From an uncultured Ignavibacteriota bacterium (GTDB lineage: Bacteria > Bacteroidota > Ignavibacteria > UBA10030 > UBA8401): a stretch of DNA of 64,000 nt. Positions 16,549-25,028 of the stretch are shown piece by piece. A program made the translations under genes and the position numbers. Each line of letters begins with the position of its first letter. Within the stretch, counting starts at the first letter, position 1. The stretch covers positions 1 to 64,000 of the forward strand of contig CAISDA010000020.1 of assembly GCA_903884005.1 (NCBI GenBank), written 5' to 3'. Below the pieces are notes generated by a model. It was not told where the DNA came from, made no database searches, and worked only from the letters and a program-made list of their open reading frames with translations.

Positions 16549-18060
16549 ATGCTGATCCACGAATATCTTTCACAGACGGCAGCACGGTTTCCCGAAAAAA
16601 TTGCGGTGGTCTGCGCAAAGCATCGCATCTCGTATGGCACGCTCAACCTGCGCGCGAAAAATTTTGCCGCCTTCCTGCTCACGCAGGAGCTTGAAAAAGG
16701 GGACAGGGTCGCAGTGTTTATCGACAGCACCATCGACGCCGTCGTCGCGATCTTCGGCGTCCTGCAGGCCGGCGGATGTCTCGTCATCGTCAATCCCTCG
16801 ACACATCCGGACCGTCTCGGGTTCATTGTGAACGATGCCGGCGCCAAATTTATCGTCGCCGCCGCCGAAAAAATAGCGGCCGTGAAACAAGCGTGCATGC
16901 AGTGCGCCGTGCCTCCCGGTCTTATCCTGACAGGCCAGTTCGACGCCGATGAATCGTGTGCCGGTTTTGAGCAGGCGTGCACGACGGAACTGCCGTTCGC
17001 ACCGCCGAAGATCATCGATGAGGATCTTGCCGCCATCATTTACACGTCCGGATCGACAGGCAAGCCCAAGGGCGTCACGCATCTCCACAGGACGATCGAT
17101 GCCGTCGTCGACACTGTCTCGGGCTATCTGGAACATACCACCGATGACGTCATACTCGGGGTGTTGCCGCTTTCCTCCAGCTACGGACTGCTGCAGGTGC
17201 TGGTGACCTTCTTCACCGGCGGGCGCATCATTCTCGAACGCGGTTTCGGATATCCATACGAGGTCATCCAGAGGATGAAGGATGAAGGCGTCACGGGGTT
17301 TGCGGGCGCGCCGACGGTGTTCGCGATCATTCTCCGGCTCGAAGGCCTTGAGCGTGAAGACTTTTCGCGGCTTCGCTACATCACGAATGCGGCTGCGGCG
17401 ATGCCTCCGGCATTCATCCCGCAGCTGCGAAAAATATTCCCGTCAACAAAAATATATTTGATGCACGGCCTCACCGAATGCCTTCGCACAACGTATTTGC
17501 CGCCGGAGGAGATAGACGCGAAGCCGACCTCCGTCGGGTCCGGTATGAAGAATGTTGAACTCTGGCTCGAAGACGCCGCCGGGAACCGCGTGCCCGCCGG
17601 ACACGTGGGAGAGATGATGGTGCGCGGCTCGAACATCATGCAGGGATACTGGAACGATCCCGATGCAACGGCGAAAGTACTCAAGCCCGGACGGTATCCG
17701 TGGGAAAAAACGCTCCGCACAAGGGATCTCTTCATGACCGACGACGAAGGCTATTTCCATTTCGTGGCGCGCGAGGATGAACTCATCAAGAGCCGTGGAG
17801 AAAAAGTGAGCCCGGTCGAGGTGGAGGATGTGCTCTACAGGCTCGAGGCGGTGCTCGAAACGCGCGTGATCGGCGTTCCCGACGCTGTGCTGGGACAGGC
17901 GATTCGTGCGGAGATCGTGCTCAAGGAACATCACACGCTGAGCGTGCAGGAAGTGAAATCGCATTGCCGAAAAAATATGGAAGATTTTAAAGTGCCGCAG
18001 CACATCGAATTTGTCGCATCCCTCCCGAAGACGCAGGGGGGGAAGATCAAACGGACGTAG
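16549..18060 (+). CDS. AMP-dependent acyl-CoA ligase-like synthetase
   Basis: A 503-residue ANL-superfamily adenylating enzyme. The A3 ATP-binding motif IIYTSGSTGKPKG is near 164-176, LMHGLTECLR matches A5, the A8 hinge region is REDELIKSRGEKVSP near 410-425, and the A10 lysine is in KTQGGKIKRT at the very end. It adenylates a carboxylic acid and passes it to CoA or, by context, to the carrier protein encoded just upstream. Enzymes of this type occur in exopolysaccharide/exosortase-type clusters. The start at 16549 has an AAGGAGG site, and the substrate is unknown. Confidence 0.9.
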   Translation: MLIHEYLSQTAARFPEKIAVVCAKHRISYGTLNLRAKNFAAFLLTQELEKGDRVAVFIDSTIDAVVAIFGVLQAGGCLVIVNPSTHPDRLGFIVNDAGAKFIVAAAEKIAAVKQACMQCAVPPGLILTGQFDADESCAGFEQACTTELPFAPPKIIDEDLAAIIYTSGSTGKPKGVTHLHRTIDAVVDTVSGYLEHTTDDVILGVLPLSSSYGLLQVLVTFFTGGRIILERGFGYPYEVIQRMKDEGVTGFAGAPTVFAIILRLEGLEREDFSRLRYITNAAAAMPPAFIPQLRKIFPSTKIYLMHGLTECLRTTYLPPEEIDAKPTSVGSGMKNVELWLEDAAGNRVPAGHVGEMMVRGSNIMQGYWNDPDATAKVLKPGRYPWEKTLRTRDLFMTDDEGYFHFVAREDELIKSRGEKVSPVEVEDVLYRLEAVLETRVIGVPDAVLGQAIRAEIVLKEHHTLSVQEVKSHCRKNMEDFKVPQHIEFVASLPKTQGGKIKRT

Positions 18061-18399
18061 CGCTTTCCCCTCTTAAGGAACTCACAAAAACATGCACCGC
18101 TTCGCTCGAGCGGGCGAGATACCATCTCGCCCGCTCGCGATATGGCATTTCGCCCTGCACGTGCGGTACAGGTGTCATCGCGCGCTGCCGCCGCGAGGCC
18201 GTTCGTTGTCGACGATCAATGAGTGCTGCCAATGCAAATTTCGATCTCTGAGAGTGATTTAGCCTGAATTATTCACGAAAATACCGTATCATAGAGTGGT
18301 ATTCCAAAGACAATACATTCAGCACGTGCCGCTGAACAAGGCACTCATTCAGAATGACGATCATGCGAGCGCATACGATGTCATACACAGGGAGAACCG
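18061..18399. other. Intergenic region with repeat
   Basis: This 339-base gap holds a full-length family A repeat (18081-18140) and a short relic of family B (TCATTCAGAATGACGAT, about 18347-18363). Between them I see no gene, RNA or clear terminator. Confidence 0.5.
18081..18140 (+). repeat. Dispersed palindromic repeat, family A, long form
   Basis: CTCACAAAAACATGCACCGC then TTCGCTCGAGCGGGCGAGAT-ACC-ATCTCGCCCGCTCG. The first part matches the copy at 31047-31100 almost base for base, defining a unit of at least 55 bases whose end is a strong hairpin. Confidence 0.75.
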
Positions 18400-19566
18400 T
18401 TGGGAAAAAAAATATCGATCATTCTTGGCACACGACCGGAAGCAATAAAACTCGCCCCACTTATTCTTGCACTGAAACACACCGCCTCGTTTACGGTTGA
18501 AGTATGCGTGACCGCACAGCATCGGCAGATGTTGGACCAGGTGCTCACCATCTTCAACATCGTTCCCGATGTTGATCTCGACCTGATGAAGCCGAACCAG
18601 ACACTGGCATCGCTCACCTCGGACGCCATCCGTGCGGTTGACGGCTACATTCGGGATTCGAAGCCCGACATGGTGCTCGTGCAGGGCGACACCACAACCG
18701 TGTTCGCCGCCTCACTCGCCGCGTTCTATCAGAAGATCCCTGTCGGCCATGTTGAAGCCGGACTGCGCACGGGAAATAAGTATTCGCCATTTCCGGAAGA
18801 GGTCAATCGATTGATCACCTCCAGACTGGCGGAGCTGCATTTTGCACCGACCATTGCGGCACAGACGAATCTGGCTGCTGAAAACATCGCCGGCAAGGAC
18901 ATCTTTGTCACCGGCAATACCGTCATCGACGCCCTGCTCATGGTGACCGAAAAAATTTCCAATGCTGTTCCCGATATCCCCGGATTGCCCGCGGAACTTT
19001 TCACTGGAACCGACAGGCGGAAAATTGTCCTGATTACCGGCCACAGAAGGGAAAATTTCGGCGAAGGATTTTTCACGATCTGCCGCGCGATCGCACGGCT
19101 TGCCGAACGGTTCACGGACGTGGCGTTTGTGTATCCGGTGCACCTCAACCCGAATGTTCAGTCGCCGGTGTATTCGATGCTCTCGGGCAAGGAGAACATA
19201 TATCTCATCGCCCCCGTCAGTTATGTACCGTTCGTCGCGCTCATGCGCCGCGCAACGGTGATCTTGACGGATTCAGGAGGAGTGCAGGAGGAAGCGCCGA
19301 GCCTGGGGAGGCCGGTATTGGTGATGAGAGACACAACCGAGCGCCCTGAAGCCGTCAGCGCCGGAACAGCGAAGCTGGTCGGGACCGACGAAGACCTCAT
19401 CGTGTCCTCAACAGCCAGGCTCCTGGAGGATCCTTCGGAGTATGACCGCATGGTGAACGCTGTGAATCCGTACGGCGACGGCAAGGCGGCCGAACGCATC
19501 GTCGGTATTCTGTCGCATTATTTTTACGGCACAGCGCTGCCTGAACCGTTTGTTGCAGGAAGCTGA
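18400..19566 (+). CDS. wecB: UDP-N-acetylglucosamine 2-epimerase (non-hydrolysing)
   Basis: A 388-residue enzyme interconverting UDP-GlcNAc and UDP-ManNAc for envelope glycans. Recognised by ILGTRPEAIKLAPLI at the N-terminus, VQGDTTTVFAASLAAFY, HVEAGLRTGNKYSPFPEEVNR, and the substrate-binding DSGGVQEEAPSLGRPVLVMRD. The start is a TTG with a well-placed GGAGAA at 18391; the nearby ATG at 18378 is out of frame. It follows the NadE/ACP/ligase genes and is consistent with an envelope polysaccharide or lipid-linked glycan function for the whole stretch. Confidence 0.93.
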   Translation: MGKKISIILGTRPEAIKLAPLILALKHTASFTVEVCVTAQHRQMLDQVLTIFNIVPDVDLDLMKPNQTLASLTSDAIRAVDGYIRDSKPDMVLVQGDTTTVFAASLAAFYQKIPVGHVEAGLRTGNKYSPFPEEVNRLITSRLAELHFAPTIAAQTNLAAENIAGKDIFVTGNTVIDALLMVTEKISNAVPDIPGLPAELFTGTDRRKIVLITGHRRENFGEGFFTICRAIARLAERFTDVAFVYPVHLNPNVQSPVYSMLSGKENIYLIAPVSYVPFVALMRRATVILTDSGGVQEEAPSLGRPVLVMRDTTERPEAVSAGTAKLVGTDEDLIVSSTARLLEDPSEYDRMVNAVNPYGDGKAAERIVGILSHYFYGTALPEPFVAGS

Positions 19567-19575
19567 CCGGACCGC

Positions 19576-20334
19576 TTATCGGGCCATCGTGTCGTGATGC
19601 TCGCGCAACAGAGACTCGATCTTGTGCTGCATTTCGGCTTCGAGGGCCCGCGTATCTTCAACTCCTTTGAACCGCTCATACATCAGGGTCGAGAGTTCAA
19701 CGAGGGATTTGCTGATCAGGGAAATGAGATTGTACTCCTGCTTCATTTCAACGTTTGCCTTATCGAAATATTCTTTGCCTTCGGTGTTGATGAACGTTTC
19801 CATTTCGTGGCCGCGCTCATCGATGTTGAGAGAGATCACCGACAGGTTCGTATTTACGATATGCGCGATCGACGCCACCGTATCGCGGAGCATTTCAAGC
19901 GAGGGGCGCTGCAGCGCCTGTTCTTTCTCCAGGAGTGCGCGTGATGTCCGTTCTTTCCGGAACAAGTACCGCTCGTAGACTCCATCGATAATGACGGGCA
20001 CATGGTGGTATTCGAAATAATCCTTTCTGATGTAATCGTATGCGCCGAGTCTCATCGCCTCGGCCGCCACGTTTTCCATTTCCGGGCCGGTCAGGAGCAC
20101 GACGGGGACGTCGTTTTTTTGATCGTGAATCCACTCCAGCACGCGCAGTCCGGTCATCTCCGGCATGGCGTGATCGAGCAGTACAATGTCGTATCGGGTG
20201 TGTGCAAGGAGTCCCATCGACTCTGCGCCGGAGGCGCACACATCGACAACATACCCCTGTGTTGTCAGTGTCTGCTGAAATGTGCGGCGAAACGATTCTT
20301 CGTCGTCTATTAAAAGCAGATGAAGTGCAGGCAT
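19576..20334 (-). CDS. Response regulator with DHp-like helical output
   Basis: A 252-residue signalling protein. The receiver (1-125) has D54 as phospho-acceptor, D10-D11 and K104 in the expected places. The C-terminal half (130-252) is fully helical and includes ASIAHIVNTNLSVISLNID, which resembles the H-box of kinases with H158 as the candidate histidine, but no ATP-binding domain follows. It is the same architecture as the protein at 2689-3348. The start ATG at 20334 is chosen because the receiver begins there; the upstream extension is not conserved. It lies just downstream of the large PAS kinase on the same strand, and that kinase is its likely partner. Confidence 0.82.
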   Translation of the reverse strand: MPALHLLLIDDEESFRRTFQQTLTTQGYVVDVCASGAESMGLLAHTRYDIVLLDHAMPEMTGLRVLEWIHDQKNDVPVVLLTGPEMENVAAEAMRLGAYDYIRKDYFEYHHVPVIIDGVYERYLFRKERTSRALLEKEQALQRPSLEMLRDTVASIAHIVNTNLSVISLNIDERGHEMETFINTEGKEYFDKANVEMKQEYNLISLISKSLVELSTLMYERFKGVEDTRALEAEMQHKIESLLREHHDTMAR

Positions 20335-20414
20335 GATCGGTGGTGTCCTTGTCAGTGATTGCATGAGTAGTGCAATAATATACAGATTCGCGCCGGTGAG
20401 CAAATTAGAAAATT

Positions 20415-23400
20415 CTAATGCACATTAGAACTTTCTAATGGAAGCCGATCGGGCGTTCCCTGTTGTCGTGTCTGCTCTTCGCCGCCCGCAACGGCCGTCG
20501 TATCGAGGGGCAGCGTGATGAAAAACGATGTTCCTGTTCCCGGCGTACTGTCCACGGAAATCGTGCCGCGGTGAAGTTCAACGATCCATTTGACAAGCGT
20601 CAACCCCAGGCCGACGCCGTCGGTTTTATAGAGATCTTCCCCTGCGCGGAAATACGCATCGAAGATCCTCGCGATCTTATCAGGCGGTATGCCTTCGCCC
20701 GTATCCTCGAAATACATCCTGATGACGGATTCGTCCACCGTATAGCCGAAGCGGATCTGACGGTGCGGCGGCGTATGCTTGAGCGCGTTATCCAGAAGGT
20801 TGAAGAGCACCTGTCTGAGCCGGGGTACATCGGCGGAAACAAACGCCATCGGGTACTGTTTCAGGACGACCTCGATTTGCTTCGGACGGGCCAAAAACAA
20901 CGCCTCGTCGTAAAATTCCTTGATCACTTCGTGCAGCGGCGTGCGCGCCAACCGCAGTTCAAACGTTCCCGCCTGCATCTTGCTCAGGTTCAGCAGGTCG
21001 CCTACGATATTGGCCAGGCTCAACATTTCATCGTACACTCCCGCAATGGTTTCGCGTAATTTCTTCGGCGTGATCCCCGGCGTGAGGGCGTTTTCGAGCT
21101 GGTTGCGTATGATCGCAAGCGGTGTGCGGAGCTCGTGCGCGGCGAGCGTTGAAAATTTTAACGCGTTGGTCATCGACGTGAGCAGCGCGGCTTCGGCTTC
21201 TTTGCGCACCGTGATGTTGCGTGCCGAGACGAAAAAATATTCGGTGTCGCCGAATTCCATACGGTTGATCGTCGCCTCGGCCGGAATTTCCTCGCCGTTC
21301 TTTGTGAGCGCCGTGACGTCCGCTATGAACGACGACTCTCCGCGGCGCTCGCAGTCGTGCCATTGTTCCCACAGTTGTTCGATCGAGGCTCGCGGAGCGA
21401 TGTCGGTGATCGACAGCGTCATGAGCTCGTCCCGGGCATACCCGAGCTGTTTGCACGCCGCACGGTTCACATACATGAACACTCCCGTGTTGCTGATCCA
21501 AAAAACGGCGTCGCTCGCGTGATCGACCGAAAACTGTGTCAGCTGCAGCGCAAGTTCCGCGCGTTTGCGTTCGGTAATGTCCTGAAGGATGCCTTCAAAG
21601 TGCGCGATGCCTCCGTCCGCATCGCGGACGATCTTCAGCCGGTTGCTTACCCATCGGGTTTCTCCGGACTTGCACATGATGCGAAAATCTTCGTGCGGCC
21701 GATGCCCGCCGCGCACGGTTGTGTCGGAGATCGAATCGAGCACGAGCGGCAGATCGTCCGGATGGACCACCGAGGGAAATGAAACGGCGCCGCTCATGAA
21801 TTCGTTTTGCGTATAGCCGAAGAGTGAAATATTATTCGAGACATATTCGACCGGCAGCGCGTGCATCGGCCTCCAGATGAAGATGATCGTATCGGTGTTC
21901 TCGATGACGAGGTTTGCGCGGCGCATCTGCTCAATCGAACGCCGGCGGTCGGTGACGTCCCGGTTGATGCCGACCAGCCCGATGATCGCGCCTTGCGCGT
22001 CATGGAGCGGATACTTGGACACAAGGATCGATCGTTCGAGCCATCCGGTGTAATGGTGATGCGTGTCCCTTTCCACATTGAGCATGGGAATGCTGGTTGC
22101 GATCATGCGCTGCTCATCGCGTAACGTCTGCTGCGATTCGGCCGTGCCGAAAATGTCCGGATCGGTTTTTCCGAGCAGGTCGTCGATGTCCGATGCTCCG
22201 CACATACGGATCGATGTCTGATTGGCCAGAATGATCCTGCACTGTTTGTCCTTTACATAGACCTCGTCGGGAATGGCTTCGATGATCGTGCGCAGCAGGT
22301 TCCGTTCCTTCGAGAGCTCCTCTTCGGCGTGCTTTCGTTCCGTGAAATCGAACGCAACGCCCAGTGTGCCAGTAATGGCGCCCTGCGTATCGCGCAGGGG
22401 CTCCACATGTGCTTCGAAGGTGTGCCCCCCGATTGTTATCTCATAATTGACTGATTCGCCGAGCAGTGCACGCCGGTGCGCCGCGATCGGCGCAGAGCGG
22501 GAATCGTCCGTGTTGAAAAATTCCTGAATGGCCAGGCCGTCAAGCTGATGCGGGGCCACGCCTATCGATGCGAATCCGAGGCCCTGCGTCGAGGTGAAAT
22601 GCAGCGTCCAATCCGTTGTCCATACCTGCGCGGGCAGCTGTGTCATCAGCAGCCGGTAGCGCTCTTCGCTCCGTCGCAGCGCGTCCTCCGCGCGCTTGCG
22701 TGCGGTTGTATCGCGCATGATGACCGTCACCAACGGCTTGCCGTCTTCGTCGGTCTTCGAAACGGACGCCTCGAACGCGAATCCTTCGCCCGAGCCGCGC
22801 ACGCCTCTCGCGTTGGCCATCATGCCGGAAAGCCGGCGGACATCGTCCGCGCTTCCTGCGAATGGCGTCGCAGTCGCGGTGTCTCCACCGGCGATGAGCG
22901 ACGGCACGAACGCACCCAGGTGCCGGCCGAGTGCTTCCGTCCCTGAACATTCGAACATCCGTTCCGCCGCGGCGTTGAAGAGCACAATGCGGAACCCCTC
23001 GTCGATGGTGACGATCGCATCCATCGCCGATTGAATGATGCCGGCCAACCGGTCCCGGCTGCTGCGTGTGCGCTCTTGTGCGTCATGCCGCGCCGTAATA
23101 TCCCGGACTCCGAACACCGCGCCGGCGGGTTCACCGGTCGAACTCCTGATGCATGTGCAATCCGATTCCAGCCTTAGATACCGGCCGTTGCGGTGACGGC
23201 ATCGGAATTCGAATGAACTCCGCCCCTGGTGCGCGCATGCTTCCTCGATCTTGGCCTTGACGTGGTCGACATCGTCGGGATGAGCGTACTGCAGGAACCG
23301 TGTTGCGATCAATTCGCCGGTGTCGTACCCGAGCACGTGCGTATACGACGGGCTCACATACGTGAAGACCCCCTCGGCATCGGTCTGGCTTACCATGCCC

Positions 23401-23831
23401 GGCATGGTGTCTGTGATCAAACGCAGCCGGCGCTCATTGTGTTTGAGCGTCTTCTCCATGCCGTGCTTGTACAGCGCGACCTCGATGGTCGCGTGAAGCT
23501 CTTTGGGATCGAACGGCTGCAACAGGTAGCCGTACGGGCCGGTTTCCTTGGCACGCTGAATGGTCAATTCATCGGAAAAAGCGGAGAGAAAGATCACGGG
23601 AATGTCGTACCGGTGCATGACCTCGTCGGCCGTTTCAATGCCGTCGACCCGTCCATGCAATTTGATATCCATCAGGACCAGATCGGGAGGAGATGCTATA
23701 ACCGCGCTCAGCGCCGTGTCGGCAGAGCTCGCGATCCCGGACACGTCGTACCCGAAACCGCGCAGAGCGGACTCGATTTTTTTTGCGACGCTGGGATCAT
23801 GTTCGACGATGAGAATGTGAGCGCGCTCCAT
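20415..23831 (-). CDS. Receiver-PAS6 sensor histidine kinase
   Basis: A 1138-residue cytoplasmic kinase without membrane segments or signal peptide. Order: receiver (1-125, D55), then six PAS/PAC units starting near 133, 262, 388, 508, 636 and 762, then the HisKA H-box LAAHELRTPLAIIRNQLENA near 905-965 and a HATPase_c domain to about 1115 with GEGIPPDKIARIFDAYFR and GVGLGLTLVKWIVELH. The many PAS domains suggest internal redox, small-molecule or light sensing. It sits between the OmpR-type regulator (upstream) and the receiver-DHp protein (downstream), so a three-gene phosphorelay is likely. The last bases before the stop are near the start of the next gene, 80 bases away. Confidence 0.93.
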   Translation of the reverse strand: MERAHILIVEHDPSVAKKIESALRGFGYDVSGIASSADTALSAVIASPPDLVLMDIKLHGRVDGIETADEVMHRYDIPVIFLSAFSDELTIQRAKETGPYGYLLQPFDPKELHATIEVALYKHGMEKTLKHNERRLRLITDTMPGMVSQTDAEGVFTYVSPSYTHVLGYDTGELIATRFLQYAHPDDVDHVKAKIEEACAHQGRSSFEFRCRHRNGRYLRLESDCTCIRSSTGEPAGAVFGVRDITARHDAQERTRSSRDRLAGIIQSAMDAIVTIDEGFRIVLFNAAAERMFECSGTEALGRHLGAFVPSLIAGGDTATATPFAGSADDVRRLSGMMANARGVRGSGEGFAFEASVSKTDEDGKPLVTVIMRDTTARKRAEDALRRSEERYRLLMTQLPAQVWTTDWTLHFTSTQGLGFASIGVAPHQLDGLAIQEFFNTDDSRSAPIAAHRRALLGESVNYEITIGGHTFEAHVEPLRDTQGAITGTLGVAFDFTERKHAEEELSKERNLLRTIIEAIPDEVYVKDKQCRIILANQTSIRMCGASDIDDLLGKTDPDIFGTAESQQTLRDEQRMIATSIPMLNVERDTHHHYTGWLERSILVSKYPLHDAQGAIIGLVGINRDVTDRRRSIEQMRRANLVIENTDTIIFIWRPMHALPVEYVSNNISLFGYTQNEFMSGAVSFPSVVHPDDLPLVLDSISDTTVRGGHRPHEDFRIMCKSGETRWVSNRLKIVRDADGGIAHFEGILQDITERKRAELALQLTQFSVDHASDAVFWISNTGVFMYVNRAACKQLGYARDELMTLSITDIAPRASIEQLWEQWHDCERRGESSFIADVTALTKNGEEIPAEATINRMEFGDTEYFFVSARNITVRKEAEAALLTSMTNALKFSTLAAHELRTPLAIIRNQLENALTPGITPKKLRETIAGVYDEMLSLANIVGDLLNLSKMQAGTFELRLARTPLHEVIKEFYDEALFLARPKQIEVVLKQYPMAFVSADVPRLRQVLFNLLDNALKHTPPHRQIRFGYTVDESVIRMYFEDTGEGIPPDKIARIFDAYFRAGEDLYKTDGVGLGLTLVKWIVELHRGTISVDSTPGTGTSFFITLPLDTTAVAGGEEQTRQQGTPDRLPLESSNVH

Positions 23832-23861
23832 GAGAGGGCTTCCGTCGTTAGTGCTTCATTA

Positions 23862-23888
23862 TGAGGGCGGGATGTCGTCTCGCTCTGT
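23862..23888. repeat. Degenerate family A palindrome
   Basis: TGAGGGCGGGATGTCGTCTCGC is a divergent copy of GGGCGAGAT-N4-ATCTCGCCC in the gap between the PAS kinase and the OmpR-type regulator. Confidence 0.5.
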
Positions 23889-23914
23889 ATCGCCGCGATA
23901 ACAGTACGGTCGTG

Positions 23915-24613
23915 CTACTCTTCTTTAATGATGAACCCTTCGCCGCGCACCGTATGGATCAATTTTTTCGGATATTCCTTGTCGATCGAATCGCGGAGAT
24001 AACTCATGTACACATCGACGATGTTCGTGCCCGTCTCGAATTTGTATCCCCATACCTGCTCGGCGATCCGCTTGCGCGTGAGTATCGTATTTTTATTGCG
24101 CAGAAAAAATTCGAGCAGCGAGAATTCCGTTTGCGTCAGCGTGATCACTTTTTCGTTTCTTTTAACGACCCGCTTGATCACATCCATCGTGAGATCACCC
24201 GCCTGCAGGATGCTCGTGCGGATCATTCCCGAACGCCGCATGATCGCCTGAATGCGCGCGAAGAGTTCTCCCGAGTCGAACGGCTTCGTCAGATAATCGT
24301 CGGCACCGATCTCCAGGCCCTGTATCCTGTCGTCGATCCCGTCCCGCGCGGAGAGTATGAGCACGGGCGTGTTGTACGATTGCGCGCGAAGGTCGCGCAG
24401 CACATCGATGCCCGACTTGAGGGGCAGATTAAGATCCAGCAGTACCAGATGAAATTCCCGCGATGTGACCATTTGCGATGCGCTGACACCGTCGTAGGCG
24501 ATCTCCACATCGTAGCCCGCTCTCACGAGCTGGCGTTCGACAGATCGCGCCAGCCGTTTCTCATCCTCCACCAGCAGGATGGAGATGTTCAGTTTAACGG
24601 GTGCGTTTGCCAT
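23915..24613 (-). CDS. OmpR/PhoB-family response regulator
   Basis: A 232-residue DNA-binding response regulator. Receiver domain to about 125 with D17-D19-type pocket (VEDEKR), phospho-acceptor D60 in LLDLNLP and K110 in GADDYLTKPF; winged-helix output from about 135 with TLTQTEFSLLEFFLRN and the recognition helix segment NIVDVYMSYLRDSID. The start at 24613 is chosen over one 9 bases upstream because GGGGA sits at the right distance and the protein then has the usual ~230-residue length. It heads the minus-strand block with the six-PAS kinase and is its most likely transcriptional output. Confidence 0.93.
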   Translation of the reverse strand: MANAPVKLNISILLVEDEKRLARSVERQLVRAGYDVEIAYDGVSASQMVTSREFHLVLLDLNLPLKSGIDVLRDLRAQSYNTPVLILSARDGIDDRIQGLEIGADDYLTKPFDSGELFARIQAIMRRSGMIRTSILQAGDLTMDVIKRVVKRNEKVITLTQTEFSLLEFFLRNKNTILTRKRIAEQVWGYKFETGTNIVDVYMSYLRDSIDKEYPKKLIHTVRGEGFIIKEE

Positions 24614-25028
24614 GCCATTCATTCCCCATAGAAGAAAGGTGTCGCCTCGACCGTCTCGTCCCCAATCCACCATCTACAGAGATGATAATAAAGTTGAACA
24701 CCAAAAACAAGTCGCGCCGAAAGATTCGACCCCCTCGAGCTCCTTCAGAATGACTGGGCTTGCAGAGTCTGCGAATGATGTCATTAAGAGCGCGAAGGGA
24801 GAACTCCCGTGCATGCCGTCCATCACGCGAACATGCCGCTTATCACACATAAATGCCATCCATCACTCTCTTGTGCGTGTTCATCTCAAATAGGTTGCCG
24901 CCATGCACGGTTCCGCGTATTTTATAGACATCACCATCATCATCTGCCGGCCGCCGCATAGCCGCGATGCTGTTATTTTGAAAAATATTTGTGTACACTC
25001 CAGCAGCGCCGCACACGCGGCATCGACT
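24614..25028. other. Divergent gap with a half family B repeat
   Basis: This 415-base gap lies between the divergent OmpR-type gene and the propeller kinase gene. It holds a half copy of family B (CTCGAGCTCCTTCAGAATGAC, about 24732-24752) and small direct repeats of GCCATCCATCAC type at 24816-24865. No gene is supported; frames in it are short or extend the kinase ORF upstream of its signal peptide. Confidence 0.5.
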
